Program-made: the position numbers and the translations under genes | Shown: positions 1-7,280 of the stretch, in pieces | How the letters are laid out: each line of letters opens with the position of its first letter | How positions within the stretch are numbered: position 1 is the first letter of the stretch | NCBI RefSeq assembly: GCF_032598785.1 | Contig: NZ_CP102984.1 | Length of the DNA: 64,000 bases | Reading direction: 5' to 3' (one strand) | DNA from: Terrisporobacter petrolearius | GTDB taxonomy: Bacteria > Bacillota > Clostridia > Peptostreptococcales > Peptostreptococcaceae | The notes under the pieces: model-generated | Told to the model about the DNA's origin: nothing | What the model saw: only the letters and a program-made list of their open reading frames with translations | Database searches by the model: none

Positions 1-161
1 ATTCAGAGGATGACAATAATATAATAATAAACTATATTGTAGCAACTATACCAGTTGACCCAATGGTTGAATTAGAACGAAAAGTAGATGATCTTACAAC
101 AAACAACAATATGCTGAAAGAGTGTATTTTAGAAATGAGTGAAATCGTATATGGTGGTTAG
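1..161 (+). CDS. C-terminal end of a phage tail or baseplate protein (5' truncated)
   Basis: An open frame enters from the left edge and ends in TAG at 159-161. The 52 visible residues have a short charged heptad-like stretch (VELERKVDDLTTNNNMLKE) and end in MSEIVYGG. Clostridial phage tail-fibre or baseplate accessory proteins often end in a short coiled coil like this, directly before the lysis genes. The assignment rests mainly on position, upstream of a CD1375-like protein, a holin and an amidase. The start lies outside the window. Confidence 0.5.
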   Translation, partial: SEDDNNIIINYIVATIPVDPMVELERKVDDLTTNNNMLKECILEMSEIVYGG

Positions 162-430
162 AAAACTACTATACAGAATATTATTTAAGTAAAGAAATAT
201 AGTGCAAACAATTAGATAGTAATTATAGTAGTTCAAATATACTATTATAATATATAATACTTATATAGTTGTAATAATTACAATATAGATAATATATTAA
301 ATAACATGCGTAATAAGTAGCCATAAACATTAAGTGGTATACCAAAGCAGTATATACGTAATAACAGTACTATAGATTATGAATTAGTAGTAAATGACAT
401 TTATTAAATTAAAAAAAGGGGGGAATTATA

Positions 431-1276
431 ATGTTAAGAAAATTAATGAGTTTAGGTATGATAGCAATAATAAGTGCAAGTTTAATGGTTGGATGTAGTA
501 CAACAGAACAGGCAGTTGATGACGCGAAACAAGCAGTAGAACAAAATAGTTTAAGCTTAAATGCTAAATTTGGTAAGGTTATAGAGGTTAATGAAAACAA
601 CAGAGTATTAGTAGTAAAAGTTGAGATGGAGAACGGAACTTCTGGTGATGGTGTTGAGATGGTTAAACGTGCTTTTAGCAATGTATATCAATTTACAGAA
701 CAATTGGACTTATCTAAATATGAGGAACTTCAATATTGGGGAACAGTTCAATTAACAGATGGTACAACATCTAAAGAAGTTAGTTTTTCAATTAAATCTG
801 ATGGTTTAAAACAAATGAGTGATTTGACAAGAGAATGGAAAGACATGAACCAAATGGCTACAATCGTTTTAGACTTCTGGACAACTGATGAATACAAAGA
901 CGATTTGCAAGTCTTATACACATATAATCAATCAGAGGAACAAACTAACAACAACAACAAAAATAAAACAACTGAGACAAGTGCTAAGAAAGGTACAACT
1001 ACAACTAAAAAGCAAACTAATAAGAACAAAACTAAAAAGAATACTAAAGATGATAATTATGATGAAGATGGTTTTTATACAGGAGTTAAAGACGGTACAC
1101 ATTTAGGCGAAATAGGTAAAGAACAAGACGAACAACATGAACAAGAGGAATCCACATGCGACTTCTGTGGTGTACAAAGTAATAGTGTAGAAAGACATGG
1201 TAACTATAAATTATGTGTTAGTTGTTATAGCGGAGTAAAAAATAGTGAAGAAGGGGAAAGCAAATTATACGAATAA
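431..1276 (+). CDS. Prophage-encoded lipoprotein with C-terminal zinc-finger-like tail
   Basis: 281 residues. The N-terminus is a lipoprotein signal peptide with lipobox LMVGC (Cys22), so the product should be lipid-anchored outside the membrane. Residues about 30-165 look like one globular domain that I do not recognise. Residues about 168-205 are a Lys/Thr/Asn-rich linker. The last 45 residues carry CDFC and CVSC, a four-cysteine pattern like a zinc ribbon, which is unusual on an exported protein. It starts at ATG behind a purine-rich stretch (aaaaaaagggggg). It lies between tail and lysis genes. Phage lipoproteins in such places can act in superinfection exclusion, but that is inference. 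Confidence 0.6.
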   Translation: MLRKLMSLGMIAIISASLMVGCSTTEQAVDDAKQAVEQNSLSLNAKFGKVIEVNENNRVLVVKVEMENGTSGDGVEMVKRAFSNVYQFTEQLDLSKYEELQYWGTVQLTDGTTSKEVSFSIKSDGLKQMSDLTREWKDMNQMATIVLDFWTTDEYKDDLQVLYTYNQSEEQTNNNNKNKTTETSAKKGTTTTKKQTNKNKTKKNTKDDNYDEDGFYTGVKDGTHLGEIGKEQDEQHEQEESTCDFCGVQSNSVERHGNYKLCVSCYSGVKNSEEGESKLYE

Positions 1277-1319
1277 CTAATAAAGGATAGTATGAGATAT
1301 GAATAAAGAATTAAATTAT

Positions 1320-1344
1320 AGACTACATAAATCATATGTAGTCT
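1320..1344 (+). terminator. Terminator-like hairpin after the lipoprotein gene
   Basis: Perfect 10-bp inverted repeat AGACTACATA / TATGTAGTCT with a 5-nt loop. The following T-tract is weak, so termination may be inefficient. Confidence 0.5.
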
Positions 1345-1412
1345 ATGTATAAATTAAGTAAATTCAAGTCTTGTATTATAATGTACACGAGATATATAAA
1401 GGTGGTGGTGAC

Positions 1413-1544
1413 ATGATAGCAAAACTATGGATGCAAGAAATAATAGATGGAAATAAAACTTACACTCAAGTACCAAGATTACTTAAAGAACAAGTAAAAA
1501 CTGTATTAATAAATTCTGGATGTGAAGAACTAATTGTAGAATAG
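1413..1544 (+). CDS. CD1375-like small phage protein (43 aa)
   Basis: A 43-residue frame with a strong ribosome binding site (aaaggtggtgac) just before ATG. It begins MIAKLWMQEIIDGNKTY and continues with VPRLLKEQVKTVL. This pattern (short AKLW start, then a VP-LKEQVK core) matches my recollection of the CD1375 family, tiny proteins encoded between tail and holin genes in clostridial prophages. Their function is unknown. The stop codon overlaps an intrinsic terminator. Confidence 0.65.
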   Translation: MIAKLWMQEIIDGNKTYTQVPRLLKEQVKTVLINSGCEELIVE

Positions 1545-1553
1545 TTCTTTTTT
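1526..1553 (+). terminator. Intrinsic terminator overlapping the 3' end of the CD1375-like gene
   Basis: Stem AGAACTA (1526-1532) / TAGTTCT (1542-1548), followed by a run of T. The last codons and the stop lie inside the hairpin. Confidence 0.65.
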
Positions 1554-1657
1554 ATTGCGCAATTTGTATCGATTGCAATAAGTAATCGGTATAAAATCTG
1601 TATAAAGTTGGGATAAAATCTATTAATCGTGTCTACAATCAACGTAGAGGTGAATGC

Positions 1658-1753
1658 ATGATTTTACTATTAGCAGGATTAATAATATGTGTAATAGGGA
1701 TAATTTTTAGTATTTTATCAATTATTGCACTTATAGAAATGTTAAGGATCTAA
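1658..1753 (+). CDS. Single-span hydrophobic peptide (31 aa)
   Basis: A 31-codon frame with a good ribosome binding site (agaggtg) before ATG. The product is almost one transmembrane helix (MILLLAGLIICVIGIIFSIL) ending IEMLRI. It lies between the CD1375-like gene and the holin. It could be a holin-like or antiholin-like partner, or a small toxin. No family is recognised. Two in-frame ATGs are not possible here, because the ATG at 1654 is in another frame. Confidence 0.5.
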   Translation: MILLLAGLIICVIGIIFSILSIIALIEMLRI

Positions 1754-1800
1754 TTAATTTTAGAGCCTTTTTTAATACAAAAAACGAAAGAGGTGTTGAA

Positions 1801-2265
1801 ATGCAAGAAAATTTAAATCAAATTAAAGTATTTGTAGTGGCTGGGTTTGGGGCAATAACAAGTTTGTTAGGTATACTAGCTATACCAGTTTATATTTTAG
1901 TTGCTAGTAATATAATAGATTATTTTACAGCATTATTTGCAACTAAGAATAGAGGTCAAAGTATATCCTCTAGCATTGGAATAAAAGGTATAGTTAAAAA
2001 GATATGTATGTGGCTTCTTATAGTTGTAGGGGTTATGTTAGATAATCTGCTTATATATCTATCAACGACATTAGGAATAACATTGCCATTTAATTTTTTA
2101 ATAGCTTGTATAGTAGCATTATGGTTATGTGCTAATGAAATAATAAGTACTCTAGAAAGTATGTCAGATATACTAGGTGAGGATATGCCTAGTTTTTTAT
2201 TGCCTTTAGTTAAGGGAATTAGAAGTCAAGTTGAAGAAAAAGTAAATTCTAAGGAGGAAAATTAA
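1801..2265 (+). CDS. Phage holin, toxin-secretion/lysis holin family
   Basis: 154 residues with three to four hydrophobic segments (about 12-35, 60-85 and 92-112) and a charged C-terminus (RSQVEEKVNSKEEN). The pattern matches the phage_holin_4 (TIGR01593) family of Gram-positive phages. The gene lies one base upstream of the amidase, the usual lysis cassette order. The holin should form the membrane lesions through which the amidase reaches peptidoglycan. The ribosome binding site is aaagaggtg. Confidence 0.85.
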   Translation: MQENLNQIKVFVVAGFGAITSLLGILAIPVYILVASNIIDYFTALFATKNRGQSISSSIGIKGIVKKICMWLLIVVGVMLDNLLIYLSTTLGITLPFNFLIACIVALWLCANEIISTLESMSDILGEDMPSFLLPLVKGIRSQVEEKVNSKEEN

Positions 2266-2266
2266 T

Positions 2267-3154
2267 ATGAGTAAAAAATATCTTATTGCAGTAGATAGCG
2301 GGCATGGCATGAGTACACCTGGGAAACGTACTCCCAAATTAACTAAAAATTTATATGTAGATGGGAAATTAGTAAAGAAAAAAGGTGATATAATACATGA
2401 AAAAGAATTTAATAAACCTGCAGCTGAATATCTTATAAATGCCCTTGAAAGATGTGGTTTTAATACTATTAATGTTAGTCTAGGAACTAGCGATGTTAGT
2501 TTACAAGATAGAGTAAGAAAAGCAAATAATGCTGGAGCTGATTTTTATATAAGTAAACATTATAATGCTATAGGTAGTTGCTCTAAATTCCAAGACAATG
2601 TTAAAGGTATAGTTAGTATTTATAATTATGGATCAAGTAGAAGTGAAAAAGCAGCTAAATTAATACAATCAGAATTAATAAAAGAGCATGGTGGATTTAA
2701 TTTTGGGGCTAGAAGTGATAAAGATATCTCTGGATTTAGTTTGTATGTCCTATCTAATACTAAAATGGCAGCAGTATTAACTGAAAGTGGATTCATGGAT
2801 TATCAACCAGAGGCAGAAAGAATGTTAAATCCTAAATTTCAAAAAGCAGATGCAGAAGCAACTTGTAGAGGTATATGTAAATATTTTGATGTAAAGTATA
2901 TTGAAGAAAAGGTAACAACGAATAAAAAAGAAATAAAAAATAAAGTAGATTATAATTGCAAAGCAAAAGTAATAGCAAAAGAATCTTTAAATGTAAGAGA
3001 TAGTAGACCTAAAGATGGTAAATTGGGTAAAATAAAATTTACATTAAAACCTAATACAATAGTTACCTTAGGGTATGTATTTGATGGATGGGGTGGAATT
3101 TATTTAAATGAAAAAGAAGGATTTGTAAATGTAAAATATTTAGAATTATTATAG
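2267..3154 (+). CDS. Phage endolysin: N-acetylmuramoyl-L-alanine amidase with C-terminal SH3-like domain
   Basis: 295 residues. Residues 5-205 form an Amidase_3 zinc hydrolase that cleaves the MurNAc-L-Ala bond. Visible motifs are AVDSGHGMSTPGK (first metal His), HEKEFN (metal Glu), FYISKHYNA (metal His) and AVLTESGFMDY (catalytic Glu). Residues about 230-295 are an SH3-like wall-binding domain (KVIAKESLNVRDSRP and GYVFDGWGGIYLNEKEGFV). There is no signal peptide, consistent with holin-dependent release. It starts at ATG with a strong site (aaggagg) two bases after the holin stop. Confidence 0.92.
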   Translation: MSKKYLIAVDSGHGMSTPGKRTPKLTKNLYVDGKLVKKKGDIIHEKEFNKPAAEYLINALERCGFNTINVSLGTSDVSLQDRVRKANNAGADFYISKHYNAIGSCSKFQDNVKGIVSIYNYGSSRSEKAAKLIQSELIKEHGGFNFGARSDKDISGFSLYVLSNTKMAAVLTESGFMDYQPEAERMLNPKFQKADAEATCRGICKYFDVKYIEEKVTTNKKEIKNKVDYNCKAKVIAKESLNVRDSRPKDGKLGKIKFTLKPNTIVTLGYVFDGWGGIYLNEKEGFVNVKYLELL

Positions 3155-3163
3155 ATAAAAAAT

Positions 3164-3188
3164 AAGGTGGCTAACGGAAAGCCTCCTT
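3164..3188 (+). terminator. Terminator-like hairpin after the endolysin gene
   Basis: AAGGTGGCT / AGCCTCCTT with one central mismatch, ten bases after the stop codon. A similar AATAAGGTGGCT string recurs at 3607-3617. Confidence 0.5.
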
Positions 3189-3228
3189 TGAATAATAAGT
3201 ATAAGATGCTATGATATAATTTTTAAAA

Positions 3229-3264
3229 AGACTGGTAAGGATTTATTTCCTACCATTCTTTTTT
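3229..3264 (+). terminator. Intrinsic terminator downstream of the lysis cassette
   Basis: Imperfect stem AGACTGGTAAGGA / TTCCTACCATTCT (one mismatch, one bulge) followed by a run of T. Confidence 0.65.
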
Positions 3265-3371
3265 ATTTGTACATTTTTCATCTAAAATACTCACAAAAAT
3301 ACATTTTATGCATACCTTGTAGTAAGTTTAGATGTGAATTTAAGCTTGACTTTCTATAAAGAGGTGGTTTA

Positions 3372-3506
3372 ATGAGGAATCGATTTAGATTAAGAAGATT
3401 TTTTACATGCCCTTGCTGCGGTAAAAGATTTTTAAGAAGGTTAAGATGTCGTAGATGTGGTCGTTGTTTTTCTTGCTGTAATTGTAGAAAAGGTTTTAGA
3501 GAGTAA
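3372..3506 (+). CDS. Cysteine/arginine-rich 44-aa peptide
   Basis: A 44-codon frame with a ribosome binding site (agaggtggttta) before ATG. The product has 9 cysteines and about 15 arginines. The cysteines cluster as CPCC (13-16), CRRCGRC (26-32) and CCNC (35-38), which would suit one or two small zinc knuckles with a strongly basic surface. It follows the prophage lysis genes and has its own upstream spacer. No family is recognised. It could bind nucleic acid or be a remnant of a larger zinc-ribbon protein. Coding status is inferred from the ribosome binding site and the ordered Cys spacing. Confidence 0.5.
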   Translation: MRNRFRLRRFFTCPCCGKRFLRRLRCRRCGRCFSCCNCRKGFRE

Positions 3507-3608
3507 AATCCATCGAACTTCAAGAGCTATTTTAAGAATTAAAGTAACTTATTGTTGCTAACTAGCATCCCCATTATTTCATTTACGATAAACAATTAAA
3601 TACAAAAT

Positions 3609-3633
3609 AAGGTGGCTTTCTATTAGCCACCTT
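3609..3633 (+). terminator. Perfect hairpin beside the IS-A insertion point
   Basis: AAGGTGGCT / AGCCACCTT, a 9-bp perfect stem with a 7-nt loop and no T-tract. The IS-A target duplication starts 20 bp downstream. Confidence 0.4.
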
Positions 3634-3662
3634 AAAGTAATGAAACAATAAAAATTTATAGG

Positions 3663-3709
3663 GACTGTAGGTAGATTTGTGTAAAACAAACTTACCTACA
3701 GTCTTTTTT
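3663..3709 (+). terminator. Terminator built into the left end of IS-A
   Basis: Long stem GACTGTAGGTA / TACCTACAGTC extended by TTTGT / ACAAA, then six T. It points inward and would block outside transcription from entering the transposase gene. IS-B has the same design at its transposase-proximal end. Confidence 0.75.
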
Positions 3710-3767
3710 GTATGTAAAATTGGTAAGTTTGGAATAATATTCATATTAAGCTTTTGGAGGTATTAAA

Positions 3768-4997
3768 ATGAAAAATAAAAAAGAAATAATTATTCCAGAT
3801 ATAGACTATCAAGTTGAAGTTAAAAAGTGTAAAACTATGGAAGATGTGGTTGGTAAAAATGGACTAATGCAAAAGTTATTCAAAGACGTGATACAGCAAC
3901 TATTAGAAGCCGAAATGGATGAACATATAGGTAGAGAAAAGTATGAAAGAAGTAATGAACAGTCTCCCAATTATAGAAATGGGTATAGTTCTAAAACTAT
4001 TGATAGCAGTTTTGGTGAGGTTGGATTAGATATCCCAAGGGATAGAAACTCTCAATTCGAACCGAAGGTTATTAAAAAATATGAAACTGTTTGCAACGAA
4101 CTAGATAAGAAAATAATAGGACTTTATGCATGTGGCATGAGTGTTAGAGATATTCAATCTGAGATGGAAGAACTTTATGGTATAGATGTTTCTCCTTCTA
4201 TGATTTCTAAGATAACAGATAAAGTTGTAGAGGCTGCCGCCCAATGGCAAAGTAGAGAACTCGAAGAAATATACCCTATTGTATATATGGATGCTATGCA
4301 TTTTAAAGTAAGAGATGATAACAAGATAGTTTCTAAGGCTGCATATATATGCATGTCATTAAATATGAGTGGTAAAAAAGATATATTAGGTATTTGGATT
4401 GGAGAATCTGAGGGAGCTAAGTTCTGGTTATCAGTATGTAATGACCTTAAAAATAGAGGCGTTAACGATATTCTAATTGCATGTATGGATGGGTTAAAAG
4501 GTCTTCCTGAAGCAATAAAAACAGTATTTCCTGATGTTAATATACAAACATGTATAGTTCATCAAATTAGAAATTCACTTAAATATATAGCGTCTAAAGA
4601 TCAAAAGGAATTTATGAAAGATTTGAAAAATGTTTATAGAGCATTTACTGAAGAGACAGCAGTTGAAAATTTAGAAATGCTTAGAGAAAAATGGTACTCA
4701 AAATACTCAGTTGTAATAGATTCATGGTACAACAATTGGAATAACTTAAGTACATATTTTGCGTATCCACATGAAATAAGAAAGATTATTTATACAACAA
4801 ATGCACTTGAAGGATTTAATAGACAATTAAGAAAGTATACTAAAGTAAGAACTGTATTTCCAACAGATGAGTCATTGAGAAAATCACTATACTTATCAAC
4901 TATGAAAATTATGGAGAAATGGACATCTTGGGCGTCTACTTTAGGCCAGATCACAATTAGGTTTGGAGATAGAATCCCTAGCTCTTACACAATATAA
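3768..4997 (+). CDS. IS256-family transposase of IS-A
   Basis: 409 residues, the usual length for the family (Mutator-like DDE transposases). Signature pieces are RNGYSSKTI near the N-terminus, the first catalytic Asp in YMDAMHFKVRDD, the second in ACMDGLKGLPEAI, the conserved IVHQIRNSLKY, and the catalytic Glu in YTTNALEGFNRQLRKY. The frame is intact, so the protein may be active. The ribosome binding site is ttggagg before ATG. It is clearly diverged from the transposases of IS-B and IS-C, so the three elements are separate acquisitions and not copies. Confidence 0.95.
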   Translation: MKNKKEIIIPDIDYQVEVKKCKTMEDVVGKNGLMQKLFKDVIQQLLEAEMDEHIGREKYERSNEQSPNYRNGYSSKTIDSSFGEVGLDIPRDRNSQFEPKVIKKYETVCNELDKKIIGLYACGMSVRDIQSEMEELYGIDVSPSMISKITDKVVEAAAQWQSRELEEIYPIVYMDAMHFKVRDDNKIVSKAAYICMSLNMSGKKDILGIWIGESEGAKFWLSVCNDLKNRGVNDILIACMDGLKGLPEAIKTVFPDVNIQTCIVHQIRNSLKYIASKDQKEFMKDLKNVYRAFTEETAVENLEMLREKWYSKYSVVIDSWYNNWNNLSTYFAYPHEIRKIIYTTNALEGFNRQLRKYTKVRTVFPTDESLRKSLYLSTMKIMEKWTSWASTLGQITIRFGDRIPSSYTI

Positions 4998-5106
4998 ATC
5001 ATATATTTTTTTGAAACTATGGGAAATTTAGTGTATAAACAACTAAATTAAACACATAATAATTGTGAAAAGAATGCTAGTATTAGTATTTCTTAGAAAT
5101 AAAAAA

Positions 5107-5138
5107 ATATTACTGGAATTTTGAATTTCCAGTAATAT
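5107..5138 (+). terminator. Hairpin near the right end of IS-A
   Basis: Perfect 12-bp inverted repeat ATATTACTGGAA / TTCCAGTAATAT with an 8-nt loop, between the transposase stop and the right inverted repeat. It may terminate transposase transcription. Confidence 0.5.
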
Positions 5139-5272
5139 AAATTACAAAACAAAATTATTACACAAATCTATAGACATTCTCTATTTATAAAATATAGGTA
5201 CTATAATAATATGTATAGGATCTTTAACGCATGTCTATAATTTTAATAATCCATGTAATTATGTAATTTTAA

Positions 5273-5308
5273 AAGGCTGGTAGGGAAATAAAGTTCCTTA
5301 CCAGCCTT
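5273..5308 (-). terminator. Terminator for the 5315-5938 gene
   Basis: AAGGCTGGTA / TACCAGCCTT with the inner pair GGGAA / TTCCT. The T-rich side lies in the minus-strand direction, just past the stop of the minus-strand gene. Confidence 0.7.
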
Positions 5309-5314
5309 ATCTAT

Positions 5315-5938
5315 TTATTTTTCTTCAATTGACCATTTCATGGTATCTACATTTATTTTAAATATATGCGTATCATTCCACATTCCTGCCCCAATATCAC
5401 ATTCTATATCTGTGCCATCGCCTACAGGAATTAACTCCCAGCAATCATCTATAGAATATCCACTTCTTACGGAAGTCTGTTCATTTCCACATTTATAATA
5501 ATGACCTTTATAATCTTTATTATCATTTAAGCTTATTCCGTTTTGATAAGGTTTACATTGAAAATTCCAAATTGCGCTAGAATTATCTCCAGATTCATTT
5601 ATAAAAGTATAAGTTAATCTAATTGTATCTTTGACCTTATCAATTTTTTTTATAACAAAGCAATATTTGTCATTAGATAGAACAAATTTATTCTTACCTA
5701 GATCGTGCCCATTCCATTCTGTAATTTTTTTATCTTTTTTATCTTCTTTATTACTTTCTGTTGTAGATCCTACTTCCTGTGTTGTTTCGGTTTGTTGTTC
5801 TTGTGTAACTGGCGTTTTTTCTACTTTATTTTCCTTAACTGCACCTTTGTTTAAATTTCCTAATGCCCCTAGCCCTAATACTATTATTAATCCTGTTGCT
5901 ATTTTATTATTTTTTATCCAATCTTTTAAATTTTTCAT
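5315..5938 (-). CDS. N-terminally anchored protein with DUF5067-like domain
   Basis: 207 residues. Residues 12-28 form a transmembrane segment after a short basic N-terminus (MKNLKDWIKNNK). Residues 30-72 are a low-complexity Thr/Glu/Lys linker. The C-terminal 130 residues are beta-rich, with features such as IRLTYTFINESGDNSSAIW that resemble the extracellular immunoglobulin-like DUF5067 domain of Firmicutes, where the function is unknown. No lipobox cysteine is present. The gene is monocistronic with its own terminator. Confidence 0.6.
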   Translation of the reverse strand: MKNLKDWIKNNKIATGLIIVLGLGALGNLNKGAVKENKVEKTPVTQEQQTETTQEVGSTTESNKEDKKDKKITEWNGHDLGKNKFVLSNDKYCFVIKKIDKVKDTIRLTYTFINESGDNSSAIWNFQCKPYQNGISLNDNKDYKGHYYKCGNEQTSVRSGYSIDDCWELIPVGDGTDIECDIGAGMWNDTHIFKINVDTMKWSIEEK

Positions 5939-6034
5939 TTCACTATCCCCTTTGATTCATTTTATATTGTGTAAGTAAATAATTCTATCTAATTAGACAA
6001 TTTCCTTTAAATTAACTCAGCCAGACTTTTTATA

Positions 6035-6553
6035 CTAGCAAAAAATTACGATTATAAATATTATAATTCCAACGGTTATAGATAATGCTTTCGCTTTATC
6101 ATGTGAATCTAAATCAACATTGGTATTTTCGATGTTTTTATTTGTAACTTCAATATCTTTATTAGTAATCTCAGTATCAATAATACTAACTTCAATGCCT
6201 TTATGCATTTTGGATAAATTCATTTCAGAAAATTCTTTAGAACTTATTTTATATATACTGTGACAATCATTACATTCTATTGTGTACCCAGCGATGTAAT
6301 TAATTATTAATACAATAGGTACAAATATAATTAAAAATGTGAATATAGCTGGAAATATAAAAGCACTAATACCTATTAATCCAAATGTTAATACTGAAAG
6401 AACAGATGCACTAAAAGTAACACTTCCAATTAAGGATGCGATTAATCCTCCGCCAATGCCTATTTTAGCAAATAAACCATTTTTTTTTACTTCTGCGTGA
6501 ATACTTTTACATTTGGGACACTCAATGTATTTTTTATTTGTAACTTCTTTCAT
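6035..6553 (-). CDS. Zinc-ribbon membrane protein with C-terminal anchor
   Basis: 172 residues. The N-terminus holds CPKC and the middle CNDC, which could form one split zinc ribbon. Two hydrophobic segments lie between them (about 28-50 and 60-95). A polar stretch with a repeating TNKDIEVTNKNIENTN pattern follows, then a final transmembrane helix (LSITVGIIIFIIVIFC). I do not recognise the family. It shares the divergent accessory segment with the DUF5067-like gene but has its own spacer. Confidence 0.5.
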   Translation of the reverse strand: MKEVTNKKYIECPKCKSIHAEVKKNGLFAKIGIGGGLIASLIGSVTFSASVLSVLTFGLIGISAFIFPAIFTFLIIFVPIVLIINYIAGYTIECNDCHSIYKISSKEFSEMNLSKMHKGIEVSIIDTEITNKDIEVTNKNIENTNVDLDSHDKAKALSITVGIIIFIIVIFC

Positions 6554-6866
6554 TTTAATAGACCCCCCATTTTAGTTATCTCAATTAAATAATATCACAA
6601 TATTTGGTAATTTATTATTTAAAAGTATTTTTATAAGCATTTCTCTATCAAACTCAATCAGTGGATAATAACCTCTTAGATTATAAAGGTATTCTCTTAA
6701 TATTTCTTTTATTATATATCCACCTTGAATTTTTATTTAATAATGCATATGCGTAAACTATATATAAGTTTCCACATTTTTATAATAAAATTATTTAAAA
6801 AGTAGGAATTTTTATACTTAAAATTGAATATAAATTAGTAAAGTTACAATGAAAGGAGTGAAGTTA
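6554..6866. other. AT-rich spacer with a startless minus-strand frame
   Basis: No supported gene. On the minus strand, 6581-6736 is open and reads like a protein fragment (for example EYLYNLRGYYPLIEFDREML) but has no usable start codon, so it may be a decayed gene. Nothing else clear was seen. Confidence 0.4.
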
Positions 6867-7040
6867 ATGGATAAAAAGAAACCTTTAAAACATCAAATAA
6901 GCTATAAAGAAAACATAAGAGATGTAGCAATTTACAATTATTTAGAAGATAGTGTCAAGGGTACATTTGGAATAAGCGTCTATATAAAAATGTTAGTTGA
7001 AAAAGACATGCGAGAAAAAGGAGTGTGGAAATGGGATTAA
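6867..7040 (+). CDS. Small basic protein of unknown function (57 aa)
   Basis: ATG at 6867 is preferred because aaaggag lies eight bases upstream. An in-frame ATG at 6849 lacks a site. The product (MDKKKPLKHQISYKENIRD...) is basic, with a helix-rich C-terminus containing FGISVYIKMLVEKDM. This resembles the short ribbon-helix-helix or copy-control proteins of mobile elements, but the match is too weak to name. It precedes the membrane-protein/ATPase cluster on the same strand. Confidence 0.45.
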   Translation: MDKKKPLKHQISYKENIRDVAIYNYLEDSVKGTFGISVYIKMLVEKDMREKGVWKWD

Positions 7041-7058
7041 AAATAAACTGAATAATAA

Positions 7059-7095
7059 AAGAGTGCCCCAGCCTGCAAGCTAATAGAGCACTCTT
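7059..7095 (-). terminator. Terminator downstream of the 22-aa peptide gene
   Basis: AAGAGTGC / GCACTCTT outer stem with a partly paired interior. In the minus direction the stem is followed by TTTT. It lies 55 bases after the peptide stop. Confidence 0.65.
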
Positions 7096-7149
7096 CGTGG
7101 ATTGAACGACAAATAAATGTGTTCATTTTTATATATTCTATAAAAACTA

Positions 7150-7218
7150 TTATAATCCTTTTACTATACATTCAAATATTATCCCAGCAGTTATCATGCC
7201 CATATAAAAAGTGTACAT
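7150..7218 (-). CDS. Candidate type I toxin-like hydrophobic peptide (22 aa)
   Basis: A 22-codon minus-strand frame with an ideal ribosome binding site, GGAGGA, eight bases before ATG. The product starts MYTFYMGMITAGIIFE and ends CIVKGL: one short hydrophobic helix with a Lys near the C-terminus. A strong terminator follows after about 55 bases. This layout (tiny membrane peptide, strong Shine-Dalgarno, structured 3' end) is that of type I toxins such as the Fst, TxpA/BsrG and holin-like toxin groups. No sequence match to a named family is claimed, and an antisense RNA has not been shown. Confidence 0.45.
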   Translation of the reverse strand: MYTFYMGMITAGIIFECIVKGL

Positions 7219-7280
7219 TTCTTCAATCCTCCGAACGAATAATTTATTATTAATTATTTACAATCTGGGAGGTTTTATTC

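Larger units (their letters stand above)
3661..5181 (+). mobile_element. IS-A: complete IS256-family insertion sequence (1521 bp)
   Basis: The ends are inverted repeats of 24 bp with 19 identities (GGGACTGTAGGTAGATTTGTG at 3661; complement at 5158-5181). Flanks are AATTTATA (3653-3660) and TATTTATA (5182-5189), an 8-bp target duplication with one mismatch, as expected for IS256-type transposition. The element holds one intact transposase on the + strand and hairpins near both ends. It separates the prophage end from the accessory segment. Confidence 0.8.

Noticed and set aside
888..1106. Alternative plus-strand frame inside the lipoprotein gene
   Set aside because: It overlaps the coding region in another frame, has Lys/Ile-rich shadow composition and no ribosome binding site.
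5000..5060. Alternative right end of IS-A close to the transposase stop
   Set aside because: No match to the left inverted repeat there, while 5158-5181 matches in 19 of 24 positions and gives a flank duplication.
5631..5978. Hydrophobic plus-strand frame opposite the DUF5067-like gene
   Set aside because: Antisense shadow of an AT-rich coding region. The minus-strand gene has a proper start, signal anchor and terminator.
6581..6736. Minus-strand open frame in the 6.55-6.87 kb spacer
   Set aside because: It reads like protein sequence but has no ATG, GTG or TTG with a ribosome binding site. It was kept only as a possible remnant.
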